Positions 1-5,710 of a stretch of DNA of 6,914 nt are shown here, piece after piece. Below the pieces are notes generated by a model that was not told where the DNA came from, did no database searches, and worked only from the letters and a program-made list of their open reading frames with translations. The stretch comes from Pseudomonadota bacterium (lineage in GTDB: Bacteria; Pseudomonadota; Gammaproteobacteria; Xanthomonadales; Xanthomonadaceae), in the NCBI GenBank assembly GCA_019348095.1, contig JAHWKC010000121.1, positions 1-6,914 on the forward strand, given 5' to 3'. The stretch's first letter is position 1. Each line of letters starts with the position of its first letter. The position numbers and the translations under genes were made by a program.

Positions 1-78
1 TACCAGCCGGCGACCGAGGACGGGCGGCCGGTGGCTTCCTCGACCGTGATCACCTTACGCTTCCAATTGGAGGAGTAA
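1..78 (+). CDS. C-terminal end of a TonB-like (TonB C-terminal domain) protein, partial
   Basis: Frame 1 is open from the window edge to a TAA at 76-78 and gives 25 residues that start YQPATEDGRPV and end RFQLEE. The pattern Y-x-PA-x-x-DGRPV followed by an alternating hydrophobic strand is how many TonB C-terminal domains end: the last two beta strands, which in TonB contact the TonB box of outer-membrane receptors from the periplasmic side. Everything upstream lies outside the window, so the membrane anchor and proline-rich linker cannot be seen. It could equally be another periplasmic protein carrying a TonB_C domain. It is unrelated to purL, whose fragment starts about 85 bp downstream, and no intrinsic terminator with a T-tract separates the two. 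Confidence 0.6.
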   Translation, partial: YQPATEDGRPVASSTVITLRFQLEE

Positions 79-126
79 GCCGGGCCAAGCGGTTCACGGT
101 ATTCGCGGCGGCCGAAGCTCAAGAGT

Positions 127-156
127 CTGGCAGTAGCCGACGGCAGCGCTTATCTT
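127..156 (+). promoter_or_regulatory. Candidate promoter for leaderless transcription of the purL fragment
   Basis: CTGGCA (127-132) and TATCTT (151-156) are separated by 18 bp and each matches 4 of 6 consensus positions of sigma70 elements. The A of the ATG at 163 lies seven bases after the end of the -10 box, where transcription would be expected to start. The ATG itself has no Shine-Dalgarno sequence, which fits a leaderless message. This is inference from spacing and motif match only, and a chance match is possible. Confidence 0.3.
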
Positions 157-162
157 AAGCGC
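146..162. repeat. Perfect 7-bp inverted repeat directly before the ATG at 163
   Basis: GCGCTTA (146-152) and TAAGCGC (156-162) are exact reverse complements with a 3-base loop (TCT), and the right arm touches the ATG. There is no T-tract, so it is not a normal intrinsic terminator. It overlaps the candidate -10 box and could be an operator, or a mark of the junction between the TonB-side DNA and the purL fragment. Its function is unknown. Confidence 0.45.
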
Positions 163-1278
163 ATGGCCTTCTTCCCACCCTTCGTCGGACCTCGCGCGGC
201 GTTCGCCGACCTGGTCGCGCGGTACGGGCTGATCGACTGCGCACAGCGCATCGCCCGCCCGACCACCGCGCCGGTGATCCGCGTGCGCGAGGACGGCGAG
301 AGCCTGGCCGAATGGCGCTGGGAAGAATTGTTCGACGCGTGGTGGTCGACCAGCCACGCGATGCAGAGGCTGCGCGACGACCCCGATTGCGCCGACGAGG
401 AGCGGGCGGCCGCGCGTGACTTCAACGCGCCGGGAATCAAGCCCAAGCTGGTGTTCGATCCGGCCGAAGACGTTGCTGGCCCGTACCTCAACACCGGCGC
501 CCGGCCGAAGGTCGCGATCCTGCGCGAGCAGGGCGTCAACGGCCAGATCGAGATGGCCTGGGGCTTCGACCGTGCCGGGTTCGAGGCGGTCGACGTGCAT
601 ATGAGCGATCTGATCGCAGGCCGCATCGGTCTGGAAGGCTTCAAGGGCATCGCCGCCTGCGGCGGTTTCAGTTACGGCGATGTGCTGGGCGCCGGTCGCG
701 GCTGGGCGACCTCGATCCTGGAGCGTCCCGCGCTGCGCGAGATGTTCGCCGCGTTCTTCGCGCGCGAGGATGCGTTTGCGCTCGGGGTCTGCAACGGCTG
801 CCAGATGCTCAGCCAGCTCAAGCCGATCATCCCCGGCGCAGCGCACTGGCCGCGGTTCCTGCGCAACCGCAGCGAGCAGTTCGAGGCGCGCCTGGGCCTG
901 GTCGAGGTGGTGGAGTCGCCGTCGCTGTTCCTGCGCGGCATGGCGGGATCGCGGATCCCGGTTGCGGTGTCGCACGGCGAGGGCCGCGCCGAGTTCTCCG
1001 GCACCCTGGACCGGCCCGCCGCCCGCGTTTCGCTGCGCCATGTCGAGCCCGACGGCAGCGTCGCCACGCGCTACCCGGCCAACCCCAACGGCTCGACCGA
1101 CGGCATCGCCGGGCTGACCAGCGACGAGGGCCGCGTCACCATCCTGATGCCGCACCCCGAACGCACCCTGCGCACCGCCAACCTGAGCTGGGCGCCGCGC
1201 GAATGGGGCGAGCCGCAGTCGTCAGGCGATTCGCCGTGGCTGCGGATGTTCCGCAACGCCCGGGTGTGGGTGGGCTGA
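163..1278 (+). CDS. purL: PurL C-terminal fragment (5'-truncated FGAM synthase, glutamine amidotransferase domain)
   Basis: This encodes the last part of phosphoribosylformylglycinamidine synthase, which converts FGAR, glutamine and ATP to FGAM in purine synthesis. Full proteobacterial PurL is about 1,290-1,300 residues; here there are 371. Residues ~11-112 match the end of the synthetase half (WW-x(6)-MQRLRD, PDCADEE), and ~114-371 are a complete class I glutaminase domain: REQGVN, GGFSYGDVLGAG, nucleophile Cys210 in GVCNGCQM, HGEG at 271, and His331/Glu333 in PHPER. The ATP- and FGAR-binding parts are absent, so it cannot make FGAM alone. Residues 1-10 (MAFFPPFVGP) do not look like PurL, which puts the breakpoint near position 190. 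There is no Shine-Dalgarno before the ATG. Residues 351-355 (PQSSG) are an extra insertion in the usual WGEDSPW. It is probably a truncated remnant, yet the 360-codon purL part has no stop or frameshift, which suggests recent origin or selection. A free-standing PurQ is unlikely because the synthetase-side residues are retained. Confidence 0.85.
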   Translation: MAFFPPFVGPRAAFADLVARYGLIDCAQRIARPTTAPVIRVREDGESLAEWRWEELFDAWWSTSHAMQRLRDDPDCADEERAAARDFNAPGIKPKLVFDPAEDVAGPYLNTGARPKVAILREQGVNGQIEMAWGFDRAGFEAVDVHMSDLIAGRIGLEGFKGIAACGGFSYGDVLGAGRGWATSILERPALREMFAAFFAREDAFALGVCNGCQMLSQLKPIIPGAAHWPRFLRNRSEQFEARLGLVEVVESPSLFLRGMAGSRIPVAVSHGEGRAEFSGTLDRPAARVSLRHVEPDGSVATRYPANPNGSTDGIAGLTSDEGRVTILMPHPERTLRTANLSWAPREWGEPQSSGDSPWLRMFRNARVWVG

Positions 1279-1288
1279 ACACGGATAC

Positions 1289-1311
1289 GTAGAGCCGAGC
1301 TTGCTCGGCTC
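1289..1311 (+). repeat. GTAG-headed palindromic REP-like element (SMAG type)
   Basis: GTAG (1289-1292) opens a perfect palindrome: GAGCCGAGC (1292-1300), TT, GCTCGGCTC (1303-1311). Short imperfect palindromes with a terminal GTAG are the signature of the dispersed SMAG elements of Stenotrophomonas and related REPs in the family, thought to be moved by REP-associated tyrosine transposases. It lies 10 bp after the purL stop codon and could also act as a hairpin at the mRNA end, although no T-tract follows. Confidence 0.65.
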
Positions 1312-1340
1312 GACCGGGTGTGTACTAACGCGCGGTTTCG

Positions 1341-1366
1341 TTGCAGGAGCGGGCCATGCCCGCGAC
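1341..1366 (+). repeat. REP-like element, forward copy
   Basis: The segment has the build TTGCAGGA, then GCGGGC (1349-1354), loop CAT, GCCCGC (1358-1363), then GAC. It closely resembles the TGTAGGAGCGGGC...GCCCGCGA type of REP common in Pseudomonas and xanthomonads. A degenerate copy in the opposite orientation follows at 1381-1406, so the two form an inverted pair as in BIMEs. Confidence 0.55.
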
Positions 1367-1372
1367 CCGCAA

Positions 1373-1421
1373 CCGGAGCACCGTGGTCGCGCCCATGCCC
1401 CTACAAGCATGGGATGCTCCG
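1373..1421. repeat. Two-tier stem-loop containing an inverted REP-like copy, possible bidirectional 3' hairpin
   Basis: The outer arms CGGAGCA (1374-1380) and TGCTCCG (1415-1421) enclose the inner arms CCCATGC (1392-1398) and GCATGGG (1407-1413). Read on the minus strand, the inner part begins TTGTAGGGGC and ends GCGCGACC, a decayed version of the forward REP at 1341. It lies about 47 bp beyond the stop codon of the minus-strand P-domain gene and may terminate or stabilise that transcript. No clear T-tract is present on either strand. Confidence 0.5.
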
Positions 1422-1467
1422 AAAAGAGTGGTGTCAGCGCCGAGCTCGATCGGCGCATGGAGCTGGA

Positions 1468-2208
1468 TCAGTCACACGGCGGCGGGTTGCGGTAGGCCCG
1501 CATGTACGTCCTGATCAGCGCGCTCAAACGGGCTGGCGGCTGGTCGACTTCGCAGATCCGCTGGCACAGGGTCAGCTGCCGGCCGCTGAAGCCCTCCTGC
1601 GCGCACGAGACGAACAGGTCCTGGTTGATCGACAGCGTCCAGCCGCCGGCTAGCACGCCGCCGTCGCCGGGGCCTTTGTCGGCCACGTACAACTTCCACA
1701 CGCCGTTCTGCGCGTCGGCATCGCCGTTGAGCGAGCCCAGCTTCTGATTGGGCGTGTCCGCCGGGGCCACGCCGGGAAAGTCGTAGTTGTCCTCGATCCA
1801 GTCGGTCGGCCGGTAGGTCCCGGACGTGATCTCGCTGCGCGGAGCGACGTTGGCGTGGGAGGCATCGCTCAAGGTGAGCGTCACCGGATCGATCCGGACG
1901 CCGGCACCGACGTCGGACATCAATCGGATCTGCTGACCGCCCGGCGCGAGCAGCATCACCTCCAGGTCATCGGGGTAGTTGTGCGTCAGGCTGTTGAGGG
2001 TGACGGTGACCGAGGTGATGTTGCCGCGCAGGTCGTTCACGGTGATCGGCGAGGGATACAGCGAGCCGGTGCCCTGCTCGGGAACCCCGATGGCGTCCGG
2101 GTTGCTGGCATTGGTGGTGAGCTCTATGGCACCGGCGGCGGTTATGGCGGCGGCCGTGCACGCCAGGGCGAGCCAAGTGGCTGCGGCCCGTGAGAGGCGG
2201 GTTTCCAT
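1468..2208 (-). CDS. Secreted P-domain (proprotein convertase P-domain-like) protein with C-terminal cysteine module
   Basis: This is a 246-residue protein. Residues 1-27 are a signal peptide: Arg-containing start METRLSR, an Ala/Leu-rich core, and AGA before IELTT. Residues ~43-194 match the P-domain beta-sandwich: ITVNDLRGNITSVTVTLN, THNYPDDLEVMLLAPGG, LMSDVGAG, LTLSDAS, SGTYRPTD, NGVWKLYVAD and GGVLAGGWTLSI. P domains usually follow subtilisin-like or metalloprotease domains; here there is no protease domain at all. Residues 200-246 add a short module with four cysteines (C202, C215, C219, C245; pattern EGFSG-x-QLTLC-x-x-ICE, LIRTYMRAYRNPPPC), likely two disulfides in the periplasm or outside the cell. 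The start at 2208 is chosen because GGAGAAG lies 4 bases before the ATG and the signal peptide begins there; the frame runs upstream only into purL-derived repeat DNA. The gene faces opposite to its neighbours and sits between two copies of the purL 3' end. Its role is unknown; surface or extracellular binding is plausible. Confidence 0.85.
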   Translation of the reverse strand: METRLSRAAATWLALACTAAAITAAGAIELTTNASNPDAIGVPEQGTGSLYPSPITVNDLRGNITSVTVTLNSLTHNYPDDLEVMLLAPGGQQIRLMSDVGAGVRIDPVTLTLSDASHANVAPRSEITSGTYRPTDWIEDNYDFPGVAPADTPNQKLGSLNGDADAQNGVWKLYVADKGPGDGGVLAGGWTLSINQDLFVSCAQEGFSGRQLTLCQRICEVDQPPARLSALIRTYMRAYRNPPPCD

Positions 2209-2212
2209 GGCA

Positions 2213-2219
2213 CTTCTCC
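2213..2219 (-). promoter_or_regulatory. Ribosome binding site of the P-domain gene
   Basis: On the minus strand GGAGAAG (2219 to 2213) is followed by TGCC and the ATG. The GGAG core is 7 bases from the start codon. This near-consensus site decides the start at 2208 against upstream in-frame ATGs near 2241 and 2562. Confidence 0.75.
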
Positions 2220-2285
2220 GATTGGGGGAGAACAGCATTGGGCGAGATGCGTGAGGGATCAGCGACGGCTCGCGCGCGGATCGCA

Positions 2286-2401
2286 CGATGCCGAGCCCGA
2301 ACCCACCCTGCGCACCGCCAACCTGACTGGGCGCCGCGCGAATGGGGCGAGGATTCGCCGTGGCTGCGGATGTTCTGCAACGCCGGGTGTGGGTGGGCTG
2401 A
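2286..2401 (+). pseudogene. purL: Degenerate second copy of the purL 3' end
   Basis: This stretch aligns along its length with 1146-1278, the last codons of the purL fragment, in the same orientation. Shared blocks include ACCCTGCGCACCGCCAACCT, GGCGCCGCGCGAATGGGGCG, and GATTCGCCGTGGCTGCGGAT followed by TGTTC; both copies end GTGTGGGTGGGCTGA. Single-base losses near 2296, 2327 and 2383 break the reading frame, so it encodes nothing. It lacks the 15-bp segment (CCGCAGTCGTCAGGC, 1212-1226) that gives PQSSG in the first copy, and so keeps the ancestral WGEDSPW wording. Its left edge lies 77 bp upstream of the P-domain start codon, so that gene's promoter region must abut or extend into purL-derived DNA. 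It could be a scar of integration at the purL 3' end or a decayed tandem duplication. Confidence 0.88.
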
Positions 2402-2676
2402 TCCCGCATCCTGAGCGGCCCTTGGCAGGTGTGGGCTGCTCCGGCCATCGCCGCGGATCCGATTAACCGGTCCGCCCTGCCAGCCGCGCCATGTAGCCGG
2501 TAGACGGTATATCGCGCCCGACGAGCGGCGCTTCTGCGCGTCCTGCGCTTGCCCCTCGTCACGTTCGATACGTGAACTGCGTCACAAAGCAGTAGACGCG
2601 GACGCCGCCCCAGCCCGGCGCCCGCACCTTGCGACGAGGTCGTCAGGATTCGGCGGGCTGGCTACAGGGGACTTCC
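2402..2676. other. Intergenic region between the purL tail copy and the secreted-protein gene
   Basis: No coding potential on either strand is convincing here. It should hold the promoter of the rightward gene at 2677, but I see no strong -35/-10 pair: TATATC at 2508-2513 could serve as a -10 box but lacks a good -35. The only clear structure is the inverted repeat at 2559-2575, listed separately. With 2209-2285 and the purL tail copy, this makes a 468-bp stretch without an intact gene. Confidence 0.5.
2559..2575. promoter_or_regulatory. 6-bp inverted repeat, possible operator upstream of the secreted-protein gene
   Basis: TCACGT (2559-2564) and ACGTGA (2570-2575) are perfect reverse complements with a 5-base spacer, about 100 bp before the ATG at 2677. 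The size and symmetry would suit a dimeric transcription factor. No known family consensus is matched with confidence, and a short repeat like this may be chance. Confidence 0.3.
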
Positions 2677-3792
2677 ATGAATCGACCGACCACCCGCCGC
2701 AAGGCGCGCGGGCTGCTGCGCAGCCTGCTTTTCATCGCCTCCTTGACCACCGCCACGGCCGCTTGGGCCGGCAAGGACCACCTCGAGGTCAGCGTCTCGG
2801 ACATCTTGCCCCAGCACGTGTCGCTGACCAGCCAGTCGGCTCCGCTGGCCGAAGGAGACTTCAGTTCCGATGCCAGCATCGTGCTGCGTTACGACTACGT
2901 CGCCCATGCGTTTCCCGACGGCACGGCTAGTTTCGGCAGCTTCGCGCTGGGCCAGCGCCTGGTCGACAACAGTGCCCAATCGGGTAGCGACAGCAACTAT
3001 CCGGTGACGGTGGCGGCCGGCCAGAACGGCACCGGCCAGCACCTGCGCGTGGAGGTGACCCCGGGCAACCAGCAGCGCAACGGCCCCGGCGACTTCGCTC
3101 CGGCCAGCGTCGCCATCACCACCAACTGCTCGGCCGCCAACCCGTGCCCGACCGACGACGGCTCGGAGATCGAAGCCAACCTGCAGTTCTCGCAAGGCTC
3201 GCAGGTCAACACTAGCGTCAAGATCAAGGTGGTGGTGAAGCTGGTGCACCCGACCGAATGCGTGCGCTTCTACAACTTCCTGACCGACCAGGACATGACC
3301 ACCGTCGTCGATTCCACTGAGGTCGGGGTCATCAAGAACGGCAGGAACGCCGGCAAGGTGACCGCGACCAACCCGTTCGGGCAGTTCTCCGACAACGTGC
3401 TGGTGGTCAACACCTGCGCGACCGAGCAGAACTTCGACCTCGACATCAACCTGGACCCGGCGTTCGCCACCAACCCCAATCCCACCGGCAACCCCGGCAA
3501 TGCGGTGTTCACCTACCGCGGCGGCGTGAACGTCGATCCGGACACGTTCAACATCGACGAGTTCTCGATGGGCACCCCGCACGGGCAGCTGCTGTGCCTC
3601 AACAACGTGGCCCTGGGCGCCAACGAGAGCTTCCTGGCCACGGTGCACATGGGCACCCGCCGCGACCTCCACGTCAATGATCTACCCGCAGACGGCTTCC
3701 TGTTCACCGCCGCGATGCTGGAGCCGAACCTCGCATGCGCAGGCGCGGAGCTGGCGATCCAGGCCGCCACGATGAGCTACACGATCAAGTAG
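2677..3792 (+). CDS. Secreted protein of unknown function, beta-rich
   Basis: I do not recognise a family for this 371-residue protein. Residues 1-31 are a clear Sec signal peptide: a basic start (MNRPTTRRKARG), a hydrophobic core LLRSLLFIASLTTATA, and an AWA cleavage site before GKDHLEVSV. The mature part is rich in Thr, Val, Asn and Asp with short alternating strands, has no transmembrane segment and looks like a beta-sandwich. Six cysteines occur (NCSAANPC, TECVRFYNF, NTCATEQ, LLCLNN, LACAG), suggesting disulfides in the periplasm or outside. The start at 2677 is preferred over an in-frame ATG at 2629 because AGGGGA lies 5 bases before it and it begins the signal peptide. The gene ends at a strong hairpin and is followed by gspE in the same direction, 187 bp on. 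It could be an exported substrate of the adjacent secretion system or a surface protein; this is inference from position only. Confidence 0.8.
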   Translation: MNRPTTRRKARGLLRSLLFIASLTTATAAWAGKDHLEVSVSDILPQHVSLTSQSAPLAEGDFSSDASIVLRYDYVAHAFPDGTASFGSFALGQRLVDNSAQSGSDSNYPVTVAAGQNGTGQHLRVEVTPGNQQRNGPGDFAPASVAITTNCSAANPCPTDDGSEIEANLQFSQGSQVNTSVKIKVVVKLVHPTECVRFYNFLTDQDMTTVVDSTEVGVIKNGRNAGKVTATNPFGQFSDNVLVVNTCATEQNFDLDINLDPAFATNPNPTGNPGNAVFTYRGGVNVDPDTFNIDEFSMGTPHGQLLCLNNVALGANESFLATVHMGTRRDLHVNDLPADGFLFTAAMLEPNLACAGAELAIQAATMSYTIK

Positions 3793-3822
3793 GCCAACGG
3801 CTGAGGTGATCGGAACTACCCG

Positions 3823-3858
3823 GGCCCGGCATGTCGCTGCTGCGATATGCCGGGCCTG
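3823..3858 (+). terminator. Strong hairpin after the secreted-protein gene, probable terminator
   Basis: GGCCCGGCAT (3823-3832) and ATGCCGGGCC (3847-3856) pair perfectly, and inside them GTCGC/GCGAT extends the stem to 15 bp with one G-U pair and a TGCT loop. It begins 30 bp after the stop codon. Only a weak T-rich stretch (TGTTCTT) follows, so termination may be partial. It separates this gene from gspE. Confidence 0.65.
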
Positions 3859-3878
3859 TTCTTGCGCGGTGTCTCCTG

Positions 3879-3891
3879 CGCGACTGTCGCG
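3879..3891. promoter_or_regulatory. Perfect 6-bp palindrome upstream of gspE
   Basis: CGCGAC (3879-3884) and GTCGCG (3886-3891) flank a single T, about 60 bp upstream of the candidate gspE -10 box. A second perfect palindrome, GCCGGGCCCGGC, follows at 3902-3913. Either might bind a regulator, but GC-rich palindromes are frequent by chance in this base composition. Confidence 0.25.
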
Positions 3892-3947
3892 TGTGAACGA
3901 AGCCGGGCCCGGCGCCTGACCGCCTGACTCCGGCGCGACCGTTGTGC

Positions 3948-3956
3948 TGCTAAAGT
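3948..3956 (+). promoter_or_regulatory. Candidate extended -10 promoter of gspE
   Basis: TGC followed by TAAAGT (3951-3956) fits an extended -10 element (TGnTAtAaT-like). The expected -35 region about 17-18 bp upstream (near 3927-3933) is poor, as is common for extended -10 promoters. Transcription would start near 3963 and give a leader of roughly 17 bases before the ATG at 3980. This is inferred from motif match only. Confidence 0.35.
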
Positions 3957-3979
3957 CGACGACCTCTTGGGAAACAGGC

Positions 3980-5710
3980 ATGAGCGTAGCGATGGCCGAG
4001 GCGCTGTATACCGGTGCAGCCGTGGGCGAGGATGTCGAGAGCGGCATCGTCGACGCGCTGCTTGCCAAGGGCCGGCTCAAGGAGCCCGACCTGGTCCGCG
4101 CACGACGTCTGCAGGAGGAGACCGGCGGCAGCCTGCTGGGCCTGCTCGCGCGGCTCGGCCTGGTGTCCGAGCGCGACCACGCCGAGGCCGTCGCCGCGGT
4201 GCTCGACCTGCCGCTGGTCACCACCAAGGACGCGCCGGAAATGCCGCCCGAAGGGGTCGGGCTGACGGTCAAGTTCATGAAGCAGTTCCACGTCTGCCCC
4301 AGCCACGAGACCGATATCGCGGTCGAGGTGCTGATGGCCGACCCGCAGGACAGCTACACGATCGACGCGGTACGGCTGGCGATCCAGCGCCCGGTGATCG
4401 TCAAGGTCGCGGTGCGCTCGGAGATCGATGACCTGATCGAACGCTGGTACGGCCAAGGCCGCAGCGCCATGGGCGCGATCGTGGAGACCGCCGAGGGCGA
4501 GGGCAGTGACCTGGACGACGTCGAGCACCTGCGCGACCTGGCGTCCGAGGCGCCGGTGATCCGGCTGGTGAACCTGGTGATCCAGCGCGCGGTGGAGTTG
4601 CGCGCGTCCGACATCCACATCGAACCTTTCGAGAACCGGCTCAAGGTGCGCTACCGCGTGGACGGCGTGCTGACCGAGGGCGAAAGCCCGCCGGCCAACC
4701 TGACCGCGGCGGTGATCAGCCGCGTCAAGATCATGGCCAAGCTCAACATCGCCGAGCGCCGCCTGCCGCAGGACGGTCGCATCATGCTGCGCGTGCAGGG
4801 CCGCGAGCTCGACCTGCGCGTGAGCACGATGCCGACCGCGCACGGCGAATCGGTGGTGATGCGCCTGCTCGACCGCGAGACGGTGGTGCTGGACTTCTAC
4901 CGGCTCGGTTTCACCGACGAGTTCCTGCCGCAGTTCCAGAAGGTGCTCGAGCAGCCGCATGGCATCCTGCTGGTGACCGGCCCGACCGGTTCGGGCAAGA
5001 CCACCACGCTGTACACGGCGCTGAGCAAGCTCAACACCGCCGACGTCAAGATCATTACGGTCGAGGACCCGGTCGAGTACCAGATCGAGGGCATCAACCA
5101 GATCCAGGCCAAGCCGCAGATCGGACTCGACTTTGCGCACGCGCTGCGCTCGATCGTGCGGCAGGACCCCGACATCATCATGGTCGGCGAGATCCGCGAC
5201 CTGGAGACCGCGCGCATCGCAATCCAGTCCGCGCTGACCGGCCATCTGGTGCTGTCGACGCTGCACACCAACAACGCCGCCGGCGGCATCACCCGCCTGC
5301 TGGACATGGGCGTGGAGGATTACCTGCTGACCTCCACGGTCAACGGCATCCTCGCCCAGCGACTGGTGCGCCGCCTGGAGCCGGTGCACGCCGAGAAGTA
5401 CCCGGCCTCGCCGGAGGAGATCGAGAACGCGGGCGTCGTCCGGTTCCAGCCCGAGGGCGAGATCTTCCTGTACCACCCGCGCACCTCGGCGATCGCGCCG
5501 ACCGGTTACCTGGGCCGCACCACGATCATGGAGTTCCTGGTCATGAACGACGAGCTGCGGCGCGCGGTGATGCGCCACGCCGGCATGGGCGAGCTGGAGC
5601 AGATCGCCCGCGAAGCCGGCATGCGCACGATGTACGAGGACGGCATCGTCAAGGCGCTGGCCGGGGAGACCACGATCGAGGAAGTGCTGCGGGTGACGGA
5701 AGATGCTTGA
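3980..5710 (+). CDS. gspE: Type II secretion system ATPase GspE (XpsE type)
   Basis: This 576-residue cytoplasmic hexameric ATPase drives pseudopilus assembly in type II secretion, docking through its N-terminal domain on the GspL/GspF platform. Residues ~20-80 are the N-terminal domain (IVDALLAKGRLKEPDLVRAR, GLVSERDHAEAV). From ~185 the core reads LRDLASEAPVIRLVNLVIQR and ASDIHIEPFENRLKVRYRVD. The ATPase motifs are Walker A GPTGSGKT (334-341), Asp box ITVEDPVEY (359-367), Walker B DPDIIMVGEIRD (396-407) and His box TGHLVLSTLHTNNA (420-433). The only cysteine is in HVCPS near residue 106, so the tetracysteine zinc module of typical GspE/PilB is missing, as I recall for Xanthomonas XpsE. Length is close to XpsE (about 567). 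The ATG at 3980 is preferred over an in-frame GTG at 3944, which lies within the candidate promoter; its Shine-Dalgarno (GGGAAACAGG) is weak. No lesion is seen, so the product should be functional, but its partner gspF next door is truncated. Confidence 0.95.
   Translation: MSVAMAEALYTGAAVGEDVESGIVDALLAKGRLKEPDLVRARRLQEETGGSLLGLLARLGLVSERDHAEAVAAVLDLPLVTTKDAPEMPPEGVGLTVKFMKQFHVCPSHETDIAVEVLMADPQDSYTIDAVRLAIQRPVIVKVAVRSEIDDLIERWYGQGRSAMGAIVETAEGEGSDLDDVEHLRDLASEAPVIRLVNLVIQRAVELRASDIHIEPFENRLKVRYRVDGVLTEGESPPANLTAAVISRVKIMAKLNIAERRLPQDGRIMLRVQGRELDLRVSTMPTAHGESVVMRLLDRETVVLDFYRLGFTDEFLPQFQKVLEQPHGILLVTGPTGSGKTTTLYTALSKLNTADVKIITVEDPVEYQIEGINQIQAKPQIGLDFAHALRSIVRQDPDIIMVGEIRDLETARIAIQSALTGHLVLSTLHTNNAAGGITRLLDMGVEDYLLTSTVNGILAQRLVRRLEPVHAEKYPASPEEIENAGVVRFQPEGEIFLYHPRTSAIAPTGYLGRTTIMEFLVMNDELRRAVMRHAGMGELEQIAREAGMRTMYEDGIVKALAGETTIEEVLRVTEDA

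Noticed and set aside
94..1155. A 353-codon minus-strand frame opposite purL
   Set aside because: The plus strand encodes unmistakable PurL; the antisense product has shadow-frame composition and no recognisable motif.
163..1278. Calling the fragment a genuine PurQ (free-standing FGAM synthase glutaminase)
   Set aside because: PurQ is about 220-230 residues; this carries the long PurL-type linker and synthetase-side residues, so it derives from single-chain PurL.
1222..1458. Small open frames across the REP cluster
   Set aside because: They are translations of palindromic repeat DNA and overlap the end of purL; no ribosome site or family is seen.
2209..2562. N-terminal extension of the P-domain protein by 118 residues
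   Set aside because: The extension is antisense to the purL tail copy, and a good ribosome site plus signal peptide mark the start at 2208.
2629..2676. Earlier ATG for the secreted protein
   Set aside because: Sixteen extra residues would precede a normal signal peptide, and AGGGGA is correctly placed for the ATG at 2677.
2662..3672. A 336-codon minus-strand frame opposite the secreted protein
   Set aside because: Shadow frame of a GC-rich gene; the plus-strand product has a signal peptide, ribosome site and terminator, while this has low-complexity Val/Gly/His/Arg composition.
3944..3979. GTG start for gspE, 12 codons earlier
   Set aside because: It overlaps the candidate -10 box and has no Shine-Dalgarno; the ATG at 3980 gives a length close to XpsE.
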